DNA of 64,000 nucleotides from Streptomyces prunicolor NBRC 13075 (GTDB lineage: Bacteria > Actinomycetota > Actinomycetes > Streptomycetales > Streptomycetaceae). Below are positions 35,917 to 44,191 of this stretch, piece after piece. How positions within the stretch are numbered: the stretch's first letter is position 1; each line of letters starts with the position of its first letter. The DNA lies in NCBI RefSeq assembly GCF_000367365.1, contig NZ_BARF01000049.1:1-64000 (forward strand), read 5' to 3'. The position numbers were made by a program, and so were the translations under genes. The notes below the pieces were generated by a model. That model saw only the letters and a list, made by a program, of their open reading frames with translations. It had not been told where the DNA came from and did no database searches.

Positions 35917-37533
35917 ATGACCGTTAAGTCCACCCTGCAGTCCGTGCCTGCCCTCGGTACGCACCCGGCCTCCGGCTCGAACCCGAGCCGGGCCGAGACC
36001 CGGGAGCAGCTCTCCAAGGCGACGTACGACCTCCTCGTCATCGGCGGCGGCATCCTGGGCATCTCCACCGCCTGGCACGCCGCGCAGTCCGGGCTGCGGG
36101 TGGCCCTGGTCGACGCCGGCGACTTCGCCGGTGCCACCTCTTCCGCCTCCTCCAAGCTTCTCCACGGCGGTCTGCGCTATCTGCAGACCGGCGCGGTGAA
36201 GCTGGTGGCGGAGAACCACTTCGAACGCCGTGCGGTCTCCCGCCAGGTGGCTCCTCACCTGGCGAACCCGCTCACCTTCTACCTGCCCGTGTACAAGGGC
36301 GGTCCGCACGGTGCGGCGAAGCTCGGGGCGGGCGTCTTCGCCTACTCCGCGCTCTCCGCGTTCGGCGACGGCGTCGGCCACCTCCTGTCCCCCGCCAAGG
36401 CGGCGCAGGACGTGCCCGAGCTGCGCACCCAGAACCTCAAGGCCGTCGCCGTGTACGGCGACGACCAGATGAACGACGCGCGCATGGCGCTGATGACGGT
36501 CCGCGCGGCCGTCGAGGCGGGCGCGGTCGTCCTCAACCACGCCCAGGTCACCGGCCTGCGCTTCACCCAGGGCCGGGTGACCGGCGCGGAGCTGCGCGAC
36601 ACCACCTCCGGCGACGAGTTCGGTGTGAGCGCCCGCCTGGTACTCAACGCGACCGGCCCGTGGGTCGACCACCTGCGCAAGATGGAGGACCCGAACGCGG
36701 CCCCCTCCATCCGCCTGTCCAAGGGCGCGCACCTGGTCCTGAAGCGCACGTCCCCGTGGAAGGCCGCGCTGGCGACCCCCATCGACAAGTACCGCATCAC
36801 CTTCGCCCTCCCCTGGGAGGACATGCTGCTGCTCGGCACGACCGACGAGGAGTACGAGGGCGACCCGGCGGACGTCTCGGTCACCGAGAAGGACATATCC
36901 CAGATCCTGGACGAGGCCGCGTTCTCGGTCCGCGACCAGCAGCTCTCCCGTGACCTGATCACGTACTCCTTCGCGGGCCTCCGCGTGCTGCCGGGCGGCC
37001 CCGGCAGCACCGCCAAGGCCAAGCGCGAGACGGTGGTGACCGAGGGCAAGGGCGGCATGCTGTCCGTCGCGGGCGGCAAGTGGACGACGTTCCGGCACAT
37101 CGGCCGTACGGTCATGCAGAAGCTGGAGGCGCTGCCCGGCCGCCCGCTGGGCGAGGACTTCGAGCCGATCTCCTCCCTCCCGAAGAAGCTCCCGCTGCCG
37201 GGCGTCGCCAACCCGCGCGCGGTCGCCCACCGCCTCCTGGTCGACAACCCGGCGCCGGGCCCGCGCATGGCGGCGGACACGGCGAAGCACCTGGCCACGC
37301 ACTACGGCTCCCTGGCCTTCGACATCGCCCGACTCGCCAACGAGAACCCGGAGTTGGGCCAGCGCGTCCACCCCGACGCCCCCGAGATCTGGGCCCAGGT
37401 CGTCTACGCCCGCGACCACGAGTGGGCCGAGACCCAGGACGACGTCCTGCGCCGCCGCACGACCCTGACAATCCGGGGTCTGGCCACGGACGAGGTGCGG
37501 AGCAAGGTCCAGGACCTGCTCGACAAGAAGTAG
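35917..37533 (+). CDS. glpD: Aerobic glycerol-3-phosphate dehydrogenase
   Basis: 538-residue membrane-associated flavoprotein oxidising glycerol-3-phosphate to dihydroxyacetone phosphate and passing electrons to menaquinone. An FAD dinucleotide fold is visible as LLVIGGGILGISTAWHAAQSG (about 38-58), followed by SSASSKLLHGGLRYL. The ~35-residue N-terminal extension is common in Streptomyces. GAGGAG at the end of glpK supplies the ribosome binding site. It ends the glp operon at the hairpin at 37577. Confidence 0.96.
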   Translation: MTVKSTLQSVPALGTHPASGSNPSRAETREQLSKATYDLLVIGGGILGISTAWHAAQSGLRVALVDAGDFAGATSSASSKLLHGGLRYLQTGAVKLVAENHFERRAVSRQVAPHLANPLTFYLPVYKGGPHGAAKLGAGVFAYSALSAFGDGVGHLLSPAKAAQDVPELRTQNLKAVAVYGDDQMNDARMALMTVRAAVEAGAVVLNHAQVTGLRFTQGRVTGAELRDTTSGDEFGVSARLVLNATGPWVDHLRKMEDPNAAPSIRLSKGAHLVLKRTSPWKAALATPIDKYRITFALPWEDMLLLGTTDEEYEGDPADVSVTEKDISQILDEAAFSVRDQQLSRDLITYSFAGLRVLPGGPGSTAKAKRETVVTEGKGGMLSVAGGKWTTFRHIGRTVMQKLEALPGRPLGEDFEPISSLPKKLPLPGVANPRAVAHRLLVDNPAPGPRMAADTAKHLATHYGSLAFDIARLANENPELGQRVHPDAPEIWAQVVYARDHEWAETQDDVLRRRTTLTIRGLATDEVRSKVQDLLDKK

Positions 37534-37576
37534 GCGCTACGACGGTTTTCGCTACGGCGTCATTCGTTACGGCGTG

Positions 37577-37612
37577 AAAGGGGCGGTTCCGTGTCGAGGG
37601 AGCCGCCCCTTT
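37577..37612 (+). terminator. Terminator of the glpFKD operon
   Basis: 14-bp stem AAAGGGGCGGTTCC / GGAGCCGCCCCTTT with one G-T pair, then TGGCTT. It rules out the in-frame GTG at 37591, inside its loop, as the next gene's start. Confidence 0.85.
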
Positions 37613-37665
37613 GGCTTGCCGGATATTCGGGGGCGCCGAAGCAGGGGCGTGTCTATCGTGCGGTG

Positions 37666-38196
37666 GTGACGATCACCGATGCCGAGATGGCCGCGCTGCT
37701 GGCGCCCGCCGGGATCCTGTTCCTTCGCCGTCTGCGCTCGAACGAAGAGCCTCCGCGCCTGCTGCCGCCCTATGTCAGTCCCGCCGGCGCCCTGCCCGAG
37801 CACGGACGGATCGACTCGCCGGCGATCGACATCGACGACCCTGACCTGGCAGCCGAGGTCAGGGAGACCTGGTTCTGGATGGCGACCGAGTACGAACTCC
37901 TCGACGACGACCGCGAGTTCCTGCTCGGGGTGGACTACGCCGATCCCGAGGACGTGGACCGCGAGTGGGCCTGGGCCCGGGTGCGGCTCCTCGACGAGTG
38001 GGATCTGGGCGGTGGCGACGACGGCCCGTTGCCGATGTGGATGAGGTTCTACATGGGCGAGCGGTTCGTGCCGGAGTTCACCGTGATGGCGCTGGACGGC
38101 CGGATGATGATGAACACCACCCTGTGGGGCGACGGCACCGTCAGCACCATCGTCATCCGCCCGGCGTCAGACAAGCGCCCTGATGTGCTCCGGTGA
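37666..38196 (+). CDS. Conserved hypothetical protein
   Basis: Acidic protein of about 176 residues, unknown function. Tryptophan-rich central part (ETWFWMATEYELL, DREWAWARVRLLDEWDLG) followed by a beta-rich end (MWMRFYMGERFVPEFTVMALDGRMMMNT). No motif is recognised. The start is uncertain: GTG 37666 or 37663, or ATG 37687. A TATCGT box at 37654-37659 would put the transcript start right at the GTG, so it may be leaderless. Its 3' end overlaps mtnK by 30 bp in convergent orientation. Confidence 0.65.
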   Translation: MTITDAEMAALLAPAGILFLRRLRSNEEPPRLLPPYVSPAGALPEHGRIDSPAIDIDDPDLAAEVRETWFWMATEYELLDDDREFLLGVDYADPEDVDREWAWARVRLLDEWDLGGGDDGPLPMWMRFYMGERFVPEFTVMALDGRMMMNTTLWGDGTVSTIVIRPASDKRPDVLR

Positions 38197-39327
38197 CGTC
38201 AACTCCTCGCGCCGCACGATCAGTTCACGCCCCAACAGCAACGCGCGCCGAGACGCCGGTACCGGATCCGGCAGCGTCGTCAGGTCCGTCAGGTGGGCGA
38301 AGCCGATGATGCGGCGGACGATCTCCGTACCGGCGTAGCCGACCGAGTCGGTCCAGACGCGGGAGAGGAAGCGGTCGAGGAAGGCGTCGTCGAAGAAGAT
38401 GTCGACACGGGTGGGCCAGAGGCGGCGGAACTCTGTCTCGAACGCCTCCCAGGAGAGCCGGAGTTGGTCACCGTGGTCGGTCGACGTGCCCAGCTCACGG
38501 GCCCGTTCCTCCGACACCAGCACGTTGGCCCAGTACAGGCCGAGGTCGTAGCCGATCGGGCCGACGAAGGAGAACTCGGGGTCGAAGACCCGTACCACCG
38601 GGGCGCCTTCGCGCTTGCCGACCATGACGCTGCCGGTGTGCAGGTCGCCGTGGAGGAGGGCCTGCGCGCTGGTCATGAACGTGTACCGGAGATCGGCGAC
38701 CTCTGTACGCAGGCGTGCGTCCGCGCGGAAGGAAGCGGCCAGGTCGGCCAACTCCGGGAGCCAGTGGTTGTGTTCGTGCTCGATGTACGGCTCGGAGAGG
38801 ACCACGTCCTCGGTGATCTTGCACAGCTCGGGGCTCACCGAGGCCGCGATCAGCGCCTTGCGGTCGGCGGAGTCCATGCCGAAGTCACTGGTCGCGAAGG
38901 TGAGTTGGGCGACGAACTCGCCGATCCGGGCCGAGGCGTCCGGGCCGTAGGACGCGCCCTCGTTGAGGACCGTGCGCAGGACCTCCAGGTCGGACATGTC
39001 CTCCATGACGAGGGCGTAGTTGTCGGCGTCGTAGCCGTGGATCGCCGGGATCTTGTCCGGGGCGACCTTGGCGACCTGCTCGTAGGCCCGCGCCTCGGCG
39101 TCGGCGCGCTCGGGGCTCATCGGCCAGGAGGGACCGGCGACCCGCACCCAGGGCAGCGCCTGCTTGACGGCGAGGCTGTGGCTGCCGTCGGCGTTCGACG
39201 CGAGGAACACCCGGTTCATGTTGCCGTCCGACACCTCACGGACGTGGATGTCGGTCACGTCCGCCCAGTGGCCGCGCTCGTGCAGGTAGGCCGGGATGTC
39301 GTCGGTCTCCAGGATGCGGTAGCCCAT
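38167..39327 (-). CDS. mtnK: 5-Methylthioribose kinase
   Basis: 386-residue kinase of the aminoglycoside-phosphotransferase fold that converts 5-methylthioribose to methylthioribose-1-phosphate. The catalytic loop is LLHGDLHTGSVMV near residue 228 and the metal site is VFDPEFSFVGPIGYDLG near 246, both characteristic of MtnK. The N-terminal part has the ATP-binding DGNMNRVFLA. ATG 39327 has GAGGAG nine bases upstream. It closes a minus-strand operon with the ribose-type ABC importer (22-bp gap), so that importer probably carries methylthioribose. Confidence 0.94.
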   Translation of the reverse strand: MGYRILETDDIPAYLHERGHWADVTDIHVREVSDGNMNRVFLASNADGSHSLAVKQALPWVRVAGPSWPMSPERADAEARAYEQVAKVAPDKIPAIHGYDADNYALVMEDMSDLEVLRTVLNEGASYGPDASARIGEFVAQLTFATSDFGMDSADRKALIAASVSPELCKITEDVVLSEPYIEHEHNHWLPELADLAASFRADARLRTEVADLRYTFMTSAQALLHGDLHTGSVMVGKREGAPVVRVFDPEFSFVGPIGYDLGLYWANVLVSEERARELGTSTDHGDQLRLSWEAFETEFRRLWPTRVDIFFDDAFLDRFLSRVWTDSVGYAGTEIVRRIIGFAHLTDLTTLPDPVPASRRALLLGRELIVRREELTSPEHIRALV

Positions 39328-39349
39328 TGTACGAACTCCTCGAACTTCC

Positions 39350-40396
39350 TTATGCGGTGCGGCGCTTGGACAGGGTGAAGCTGAAGACCAGGGCGAGGAT
39401 GAGGACCGCGCCCTCGACGACGTCCTGGGTGTAGTACGGCAGGCCCTTGATGGTCAGACCGGTGGTGATGATGCCGATGAGGACGGCGCCGAGCGCCGTG
39501 CCCCAGACGTTCGGGCGGCCCCTGCCGAGGACCGATGTGCCGACGAGGGCTACGGCAACTGCCTCCAGCAGCTGCGACGTTCCGGCGCTCACATCTCCCT
39601 GGCCGATCCGGGACGCCAGGATCAGGCCGCCGATGGAGGCGAGGACGCCGGAGAGGACGTAGGCGAGGGCCCGGTACGCGCCGACGCGGATGCCGGCCAG
39701 GCGGGAGGCCTCGGGATTGGCGCCGATGGCGTACAGGACGCGGCCCCAGCGGGTGCGGGCCAGGAAGACCCAGGCGATGACCGTCAGCGCGCCGAAGATC
39801 AGTACGGAGATGGGGATGCCGAGCATCGTGCCGCGGTCGATGCGCAGGAAGCCGGCGGTGAACTTGCCGGGGGCGGTGCTGCCGTCGGACTCGGTCATGC
39901 CGGCGGAGATCGACTGGCCGTCGACCAGGATGAGTTTGGTGCCCTGGATGACGAACATGGTGCCGAGGGTGGCCAGCATGTCGGGGATCTTCATGACCAC
40001 GATCAGTAGGGCGTTGAGGAGTCCGGCGAGCGCGCCCGCCGCGATCACGGCGAGGATCGCGACCGTGCCGACCTGGTTGTACGTCACCATCGTCTTCGCG
40101 GCGACGGTGACCCCGAGCCCGGCGACCGCGCCGACGGACATGTCCATTCCGCCGACGGCCATGGTGACGGTGACACCGAGGCCGAGGATCGCGGCGACGG
40201 AGACGTACCGGAGGGTGTCGAGCATGGTCGCCGACTCGCGGAAAGAGCCCTCGCTCAGCGCGAAGTACAGGAAGAGCGCGACCGTGACGAAGATGAAGCC
40301 GTACTTGATGACGGCGTTCTGGACGAGCACGGCGGTGGAGACGGCGGGCGGGGCCAGTGCCTTCGGCGCGGCTTCGGAGCTCTGGGTGGTGGTCAT
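39350..40396 (-). CDS. ABC transporter permease (RbsC type, probably methylthioribose)
   Basis: 348-residue branched-chain/ribose-type permease with about 9-10 membrane segments and the RbsC-like blocks AVGGMDMSVGAVAGLGV and AIGANPEASRLAGI (EAA-like coupling loop). ATG 40396 has AGGAAG upstream. It shares an operon with the ATPase, lipoprotein and mtnK. Substrate assignment rests on this context alone. Confidence 0.9.
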   Translation of the reverse strand: MTTTQSSEAAPKALAPPAVSTAVLVQNAVIKYGFIFVTVALFLYFALSEGSFRESATMLDTLRYVSVAAILGLGVTVTMAVGGMDMSVGAVAGLGVTVAAKTMVTYNQVGTVAILAVIAAGALAGLLNALLIVVMKIPDMLATLGTMFVIQGTKLILVDGQSISAGMTESDGSTAPGKFTAGFLRIDRGTMLGIPISVLIFGALTVIAWVFLARTRWGRVLYAIGANPEASRLAGIRVGAYRALAYVLSGVLASIGGLILASRIGQGDVSAGTSQLLEAVAVALVGTSVLGRGRPNVWGTALGAVLIGIITTGLTIKGLPYYTQDVVEGAVLILALVFSFTLSKRRTA

Positions 40397-40421
40397 CGGG
40401 TGCTTCCTGAAGGGGCCGGCA

Positions 40422-41966
40422 TCACACGGACGCCGAGATGGTCTGGATCACGCGGTCGCGTTCCGCGTCTTCTCCGTACGCGTCGAGATGGACCTCGCCC
40501 GCCGCCAGTACGACGACCCGGTCGGCGATCTCCAGGACCTCGTCCACGTCGGCGGAGAGGACAAGCACAGCCGCGCCCTCCGCGGCCAGCGCACGCGCCC
40601 TGCGGCCGATGTCCCGGCGCGCGCCGATGTCCACGCCTCGGAACGGTTCGTCCAGGATGAGGACGCGGGGGGTCTCGGCGAGCCAGCGGCCGACGACGAC
40701 CTTCTGCTGGTTGCCGCCGGAGAGCTCCTCGACCGTGCTGTGCTCGTCGCGGGCGACGACACCGAGGGCGTCGATGGTCCCGCGGCCGAGGGCGTCCTCC
40801 TTCGCCGTGTTCACGAGCCCGGCCCGGGACAGGGACTTGAGGAACGGCAGCGAGATGTTCTGGGCCACCGACCAGCCGGGGACGAGCGCGTCGGCGTGCC
40901 GGTCCTCGGGGACCAGGTGGACGCCGGCGCGGATCGCGTCGGACGGGCGGCGGGGCGCGTACGGCTTGCCGTCGAGTTCGACCTTGCCGGTGGGGAAGGG
41001 TTCGGCGCCGAAGAGGCCTCGGGCGAGTTCCGTCTTGCCCGCGCCCAACAGGCCTACGACACCGGTGACTTCACCGGCGCGCAGGTCCAGGTCGAGGGGG
41101 GCGCGGCCCTCGAAGAGGTGGACGCCGTGCAGGCCGAGGACGACGTCGCCGTGCTCGCCGCTGCGCTGTGGGCGGGCGCTCGTCGCCTCGTGGGCCTGGG
41201 CGAGCATCGCGCGCAGGGCGCTGTCCCAGTCGAAGGGCTTGACCTGGTCGTCGGTGAGACCGCCGTCTCGCAGGACGACCAGGCGATCGGCGAGGGCGTC
41301 GATCTCGCCGAGGCGGTGGGAGACGTAGAGGACCGCGATGCCGTCGTCGCGCATCCTCTCGACGAGGGCGAAGAGCCGCTCGGCCTCGGTGGCGGAGAGC
41401 GCGGAGGTCGGTTCGTCGAGGATGAGCAGCCGGGGGCGGGTGGCGAGGGCGCGGGCCAGGATGAGCAACTGGCGGTCGGAGATGCCGAGTTCGGTGACGT
41501 CCCGGCGCAACAGGGCGTCGCTCCAGTCCAGTTCGAGACCGGCCTGGATCTCACGGGCGCGGGCCAGCACGCGGCGGCCGTTCAGGAACGGGTTGCCGCG
41601 CTTCTGGGCCAGCTCCTCGAAGACCAGGTTCTCGGCGACCGTGAGGCCGGGCACGATGCCCTCGCCGATCCGCTGGTGGACCGTCTGGATGCCCAACTTC
41701 CGGGCGGCAAGCGGCGATTGGAGAGCTGCGGGTTCCCCTGCGACCCGCACCTCCCCGCCGTGGTCCGTGTGCACGCCCGACAGAATCTTGATCAGCGTGG
41801 ACTTGCCCGCGCCGTTGGCGCCGAGCAGCGCGACCACGCTGCCCGGTGCGATGTCGAGCGAGACGGAGGCCAGCACCGTCTTGCCGCCGAAGGCCATGCT
41901 GACGTCGCGGAGCGAGACCGCGACGTCGACGGCCGCCACGTCAACTGCCTTGTCAGTGGGCGACAT
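40422..41966 (-). CDS. ABC transporter ATPase (RbsA type, two domains)
   Basis: 514-residue protein with two fused nucleotide-binding domains. Domain 1 Walker A is GANGAGKST near residue 50, with Walker B LLILDEPTSAL. Domain 2 has a modified loop GLLGAGKTEL near 308 and a full signature LSGGNQQKVVVGRWL near 400. Domain 1's signature is degenerate (ELGISDRQLLILARAL), as in other sugar importers of this class. ATG 41966 overlaps the upstream lipoprotein gene by 14 bp, which implies coupling. Confidence 0.92.
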   Translation of the reverse strand: MSPTDKAVDVAAVDVAVSLRDVSMAFGGKTVLASVSLDIAPGSVVALLGANGAGKSTLIKILSGVHTDHGGEVRVAGEPAALQSPLAARKLGIQTVHQRIGEGIVPGLTVAENLVFEELAQKRGNPFLNGRRVLARAREIQAGLELDWSDALLRRDVTELGISDRQLLILARALATRPRLLILDEPTSALSATEAERLFALVERMRDDGIAVLYVSHRLGEIDALADRLVVLRDGGLTDDQVKPFDWDSALRAMLAQAHEATSARPQRSGEHGDVVLGLHGVHLFEGRAPLDLDLRAGEVTGVVGLLGAGKTELARGLFGAEPFPTGKVELDGKPYAPRRPSDAIRAGVHLVPEDRHADALVPGWSVAQNISLPFLKSLSRAGLVNTAKEDALGRGTIDALGVVARDEHSTVEELSGGNQQKVVVGRWLAETPRVLILDEPFRGVDIGARRDIGRRARALAAEGAAVLVLSADVDEVLEIADRVVVLAAGEVHLDAYGEDAERDRVIQTISASV

Positions 41967-43050
41967 TGGGGATCCAGTCCGCGGTGCTCACCTTGGAGAG
42001 GTTCAGCGCGGGCAGGGCCGCGCGCAGCTGGTCCATGTTCTCGATCTTGTTCTTGCGCAGGAAGTCCTGGGTGATGGCGACGGCCGGGAAGTCGACGGTG
42101 GTCTTGTTCAACTGGCCCGCCAGCTCAAGTGCCGCCGTACGGACGACGGCCGCGCCGACCGCCGACGGGTCGGTGCCCGCCGTGGCGACCCAGGGGCTGC
42201 CCGCGGCGGTCATGTTCTGGATGTCCGCGTTGGAGACGTCCGCGCCGAAGACCTTCACCTTGCTCTGCAGCTTCTTGTTCTGCACGGCGAGGACGGTGCC
42301 CTTGGCCAGCTCGTCGTAGGGGGCGAACACGCCCGCCACGTCGGAGTGTTGGGTCAGCGCGGCGGAGACCAGCGGCACGTTGTCCGTGGCCGTGGAGTCG
42401 GTGACCTTGCCGACCTTGAACTGCTGCTTCCAGCCGTTGGCGTCGACCGCGGTCTTCCAGACGGAGTTGCGCTTGTCGAGCGCCGCGTAGCCGGCCACAT
42501 TGACGTAGCCGACCTTGGCGTTCTTGCCGACCGTCTTGGCCATCACGTCGAGGACGGCCTTCGCCATGCTGGCGTCGTCCTGCTCGGTGCTGATCACGGA
42601 CTTGTTGGTCTGGTCGACGTCGTAGACGACGACCTTGATGCCCTTCTTCACGGCCTGGTCGATCTCGGGCTGGATCGTCGACGGGAAGCCGTGGTCGACG
42701 ATGATCGCCTGCGCGCCGGAGTTGATCGCCGAGGACAGGTCGGTGGCCTGCTTGGCGTTGTCGGCCTGGGCGTCGTACACCGTCAGGTCGATGCCGAGCG
42801 CCTTGGCCTGCGCCTTCGCGCCGTTGCCCCACTGCTCGAAGTAGTCGCCGGCGCCGCTCTGCCGCACCAGCGCCACCTTGACCGTGCCCTTGCTGAAGGG
42901 GGCCGGCTTCTTGCCCGTGGCGGCCGAGGCCGAGGCCGCGGTGTCGTCGCTGCTCTTCGAGGCGTCCGTGGACTGCGAGCAGCCCGCCAGGAGAAGGGCG
43001 GAGACGGAGGCCAGCGAGAGCGCGGCGAGGGGGACGCGGGTACGGGACAT
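41953..43050 (-). CDS. Sugar-binding lipoprotein (probably methylthioribose)
   Basis: 365-residue periplasmic-binding-protein-like lipoprotein of the ribose/LacI type. The lipobox is LLLAGC with Cys24, followed by a Ser/Asp/Ala linker. The mature domain begins near TVKVALVRQSGAGDYFEQWGN and contains SGAQAIIVDHGFPSTI. ATG 43050 has AGGAG eight bases upstream. It is the first structural gene of the operon with ATPase, permease and mtnK. It is preceded by a short leader peptide frame (43187-43258). Confidence 0.92.
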   Translation of the reverse strand: MSRTRVPLAALSLASVSALLLAGCSQSTDASKSSDDTAASASAATGKKPAPFSKGTVKVALVRQSGAGDYFEQWGNGAKAQAKALGIDLTVYDAQADNAKQATDLSSAINSGAQAIIVDHGFPSTIQPEIDQAVKKGIKVVVYDVDQTNKSVISTEQDDASMAKAVLDVMAKTVGKNAKVGYVNVAGYAALDKRNSVWKTAVDANGWKQQFKVGKVTDSTATDNVPLVSAALTQHSDVAGVFAPYDELAKGTVLAVQNKKLQSKVKVFGADVSNADIQNMTAAGSPWVATAGTDPSAVGAAVVRTAALELAGQLNKTTVDFPAVAITQDFLRKNKIENMDQLRAALPALNLSKVSTADWIPNVAH

Positions 43051-43186
43051 GAGGGGCTCCTGGTGCAAGGTGGTGCAGAAGGGGTGAAGAACGGGCGTGC
43101 GTGACCCGGAGCGAGGGAAAGAAATCAGCCACCACGGCAGGGTGACGGGCCCACGGCACAAGGGCTCGCGGGGGCTCCGGATGTGG

Positions 43187-43258
43187 TCAGCGACAGCTGG
43201 CTGTGGTCGACCGGAGCAAGTCCACGTACAGCCGCCGCACGAGCAGCAGCGTCTTCAT
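43187..43258 (-). CDS. Cys-containing leader peptide upstream of the methylthioribose importer
   Basis: 23-residue frame beginning MKTLLLV and ending RRLYVDLLRSTTASCR. It matches the 'RRLYVDL.R..S..C' leader peptides found before sulfur-metabolism genes in Streptomyces. The single Cys codon is the penultimate codon. It ends 136 bp before the lipoprotein start. No Shine-Dalgarno is visible, so initiation may be leaderless or at the internal GTG before RR. Confidence 0.62.
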   Translation of the reverse strand: MKTLLLVRRLYVDLLRSTTASCR

Positions 43259-43307
43259 AAGGAGATCATGAGAACGTTTTCGGCCATTGGTCAAAGGGAT
43301 GGAAGCG

Positions 43308-43329
43308 GTTTCTCAAAGAGTGAGACAAC
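43308..43329. promoter_or_regulatory. Operator-like palindrome in the importer / mtnD divergent region
   Basis: TCTCA, AAGAG, TGAGA (43311-43325) inside GTTTCTCAAAGAGTGAGACA. The TCTCAAA and GAGACA half-sites recur in the mtnA / bmp divergent region at 46734-46759. Confidence 0.4.
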
Positions 43330-43409
43330 GACTACGTCACACACGGTCCGTTCACCGACGGCGGTTACCATCACGGAACCGGCTCCCGACCCGGCACAGT
43401 GAGGCCCCG

Positions 43410-43484
43410 ATGAAGACACTTCGCGCGACGACACCCCCCATGAGCTGCACGCGGTGCTGTCCCGGCGCAAGGTGTCCGGGCTGA
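43410..43484 (+). CDS. Cys-rich short frame upstream of mtnD
   Basis: 24-residue frame starting MKTLRATTPP and ending MSCTRCCPGARCPG, with four Cys codons, two adjacent. GAGG lies five bases before the start. It ends 107 bp upstream of mtnD. It is less like the RRxxxD family than the other two, but its placement is equivalent. Confidence 0.45.
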   Translation: MKTLRATTPPMSCTRCCPGARCPG

Positions 43485-43536
43485 CCGGCTGTCCGCCGCC
43501 GTCGCTCCGCCGCCCCTTCTTCTGCTCCCCCCACCC

Positions 43537-43563
43537 GTCCGGTGCTCGTCCCAGCATCCGGAC
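43537..43563 (+). promoter_or_regulatory. Hairpin before mtnD
   Basis: GTCCGGTGCT (43537-43546) pairs with AGCATCCGGAC (43553-43563) with one bulged base. It lies between the Cys-rich frame and mtnD, 29 bp before the start. It is a possible attenuator stem. Confidence 0.4.
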
Positions 43564-43591
43564 ATCCCTCCCACCTTTCGGAGTTGTTCCC

Positions 43592-44191
43592 ATGACGCTG
43601 CTCACCACCTGGGCCGAGTCCGGCCCCGAGACCCTCGTGCGCCGTACCGCCGACCCCGTCGAGATCGCCGCCGCGCTCGCCCCGATCGGCGTGCGCTTCG
43701 AGCAGTGGCCGATCCGCGAGGACGTCCCGGCCGACGCCGACAGCGACACCGTCTTCGCCGCGTACGGCCCGGAGATCGACAAACTCAACGCCGAAGAGGG
43801 CTTCACCACCGTCGACGTGCTCGGCCTGCACCCCAGCGACGACCCGGAGTACCCGGCGAAGGCGGCGGGCGCCCGCGCGAAGTTCCTCCAGGAGCACACG
43901 CACGACGACGATGACGAGGTCCGCTTCTTCGTCTCCGGCTCGGGCATCTTCTACCTGCACGTCAACGGCGAAGTGAACGCCGTCTACTGCGAGAAGGGCG
44001 ACCTGATCGGCGTCCCGCGCGGCACCACCCACTGGTTCGACATGGGCACCAGGCCCGCGTTCACCGCGATCCGCTTCTTCCACGAGGAGGACGGCTGGGT
44101 CGGCAACTTCACCGGCTCGACCATCGCCTCGCGCTTCCCCGACTACGACACGATCCACGCGGGCTTCCAGCAGGACAAGGCCGCCGCGTGA
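43592..44191 (+). CDS. mtnD: Acireductone dioxygenase
   Basis: 199-residue metal-dependent cupin. It cleaves acireductone with O2 to the ketoacid 4-methylthio-2-oxobutanoate (Fe form). The metal site is visible as EHTHDDDDEVRFFVSGSG (two His and the Glu) and a later His in GTTHWFDMGTRPAFTAIRFF. ATG 43592 has GGAG nine bases upstream. Its stop overlaps the mtnC start (GTGA). It is the first gene of mtnD-mtnC-mtnB, the late steps of methionine salvage. Confidence 0.96.
   Translation: MTLLTTWAESGPETLVRRTADPVEIAAALAPIGVRFEQWPIREDVPADADSDTVFAAYGPEIDKLNAEEGFTTVDVLGLHPSDDPEYPAKAAGARAKFLQEHTHDDDDEVRFFVSGSGIFYLHVNGEVNAVYCEKGDLIGVPRGTTHWFDMGTRPAFTAIRFFHEEDGWVGNFTGSTIASRFPDYDTIHAGFQQDKAAA

Noticed and set aside
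37591..37665. Longer N-terminus of the unknown protein starting at GTG 37591
   Set aside because: That codon lies in the loop of the glp operon terminator, so a later start is more likely.
43268..43402. 44-residue plus-strand frame with AAGGAGATC before its ATG in the importer/mtnD region
   Set aside because: It crosses the likely promoter and operator sequences, has no conserved features, and its Thr/Ser-rich sequence looks random. Only the two Cys-containing leaders flanking it were kept.
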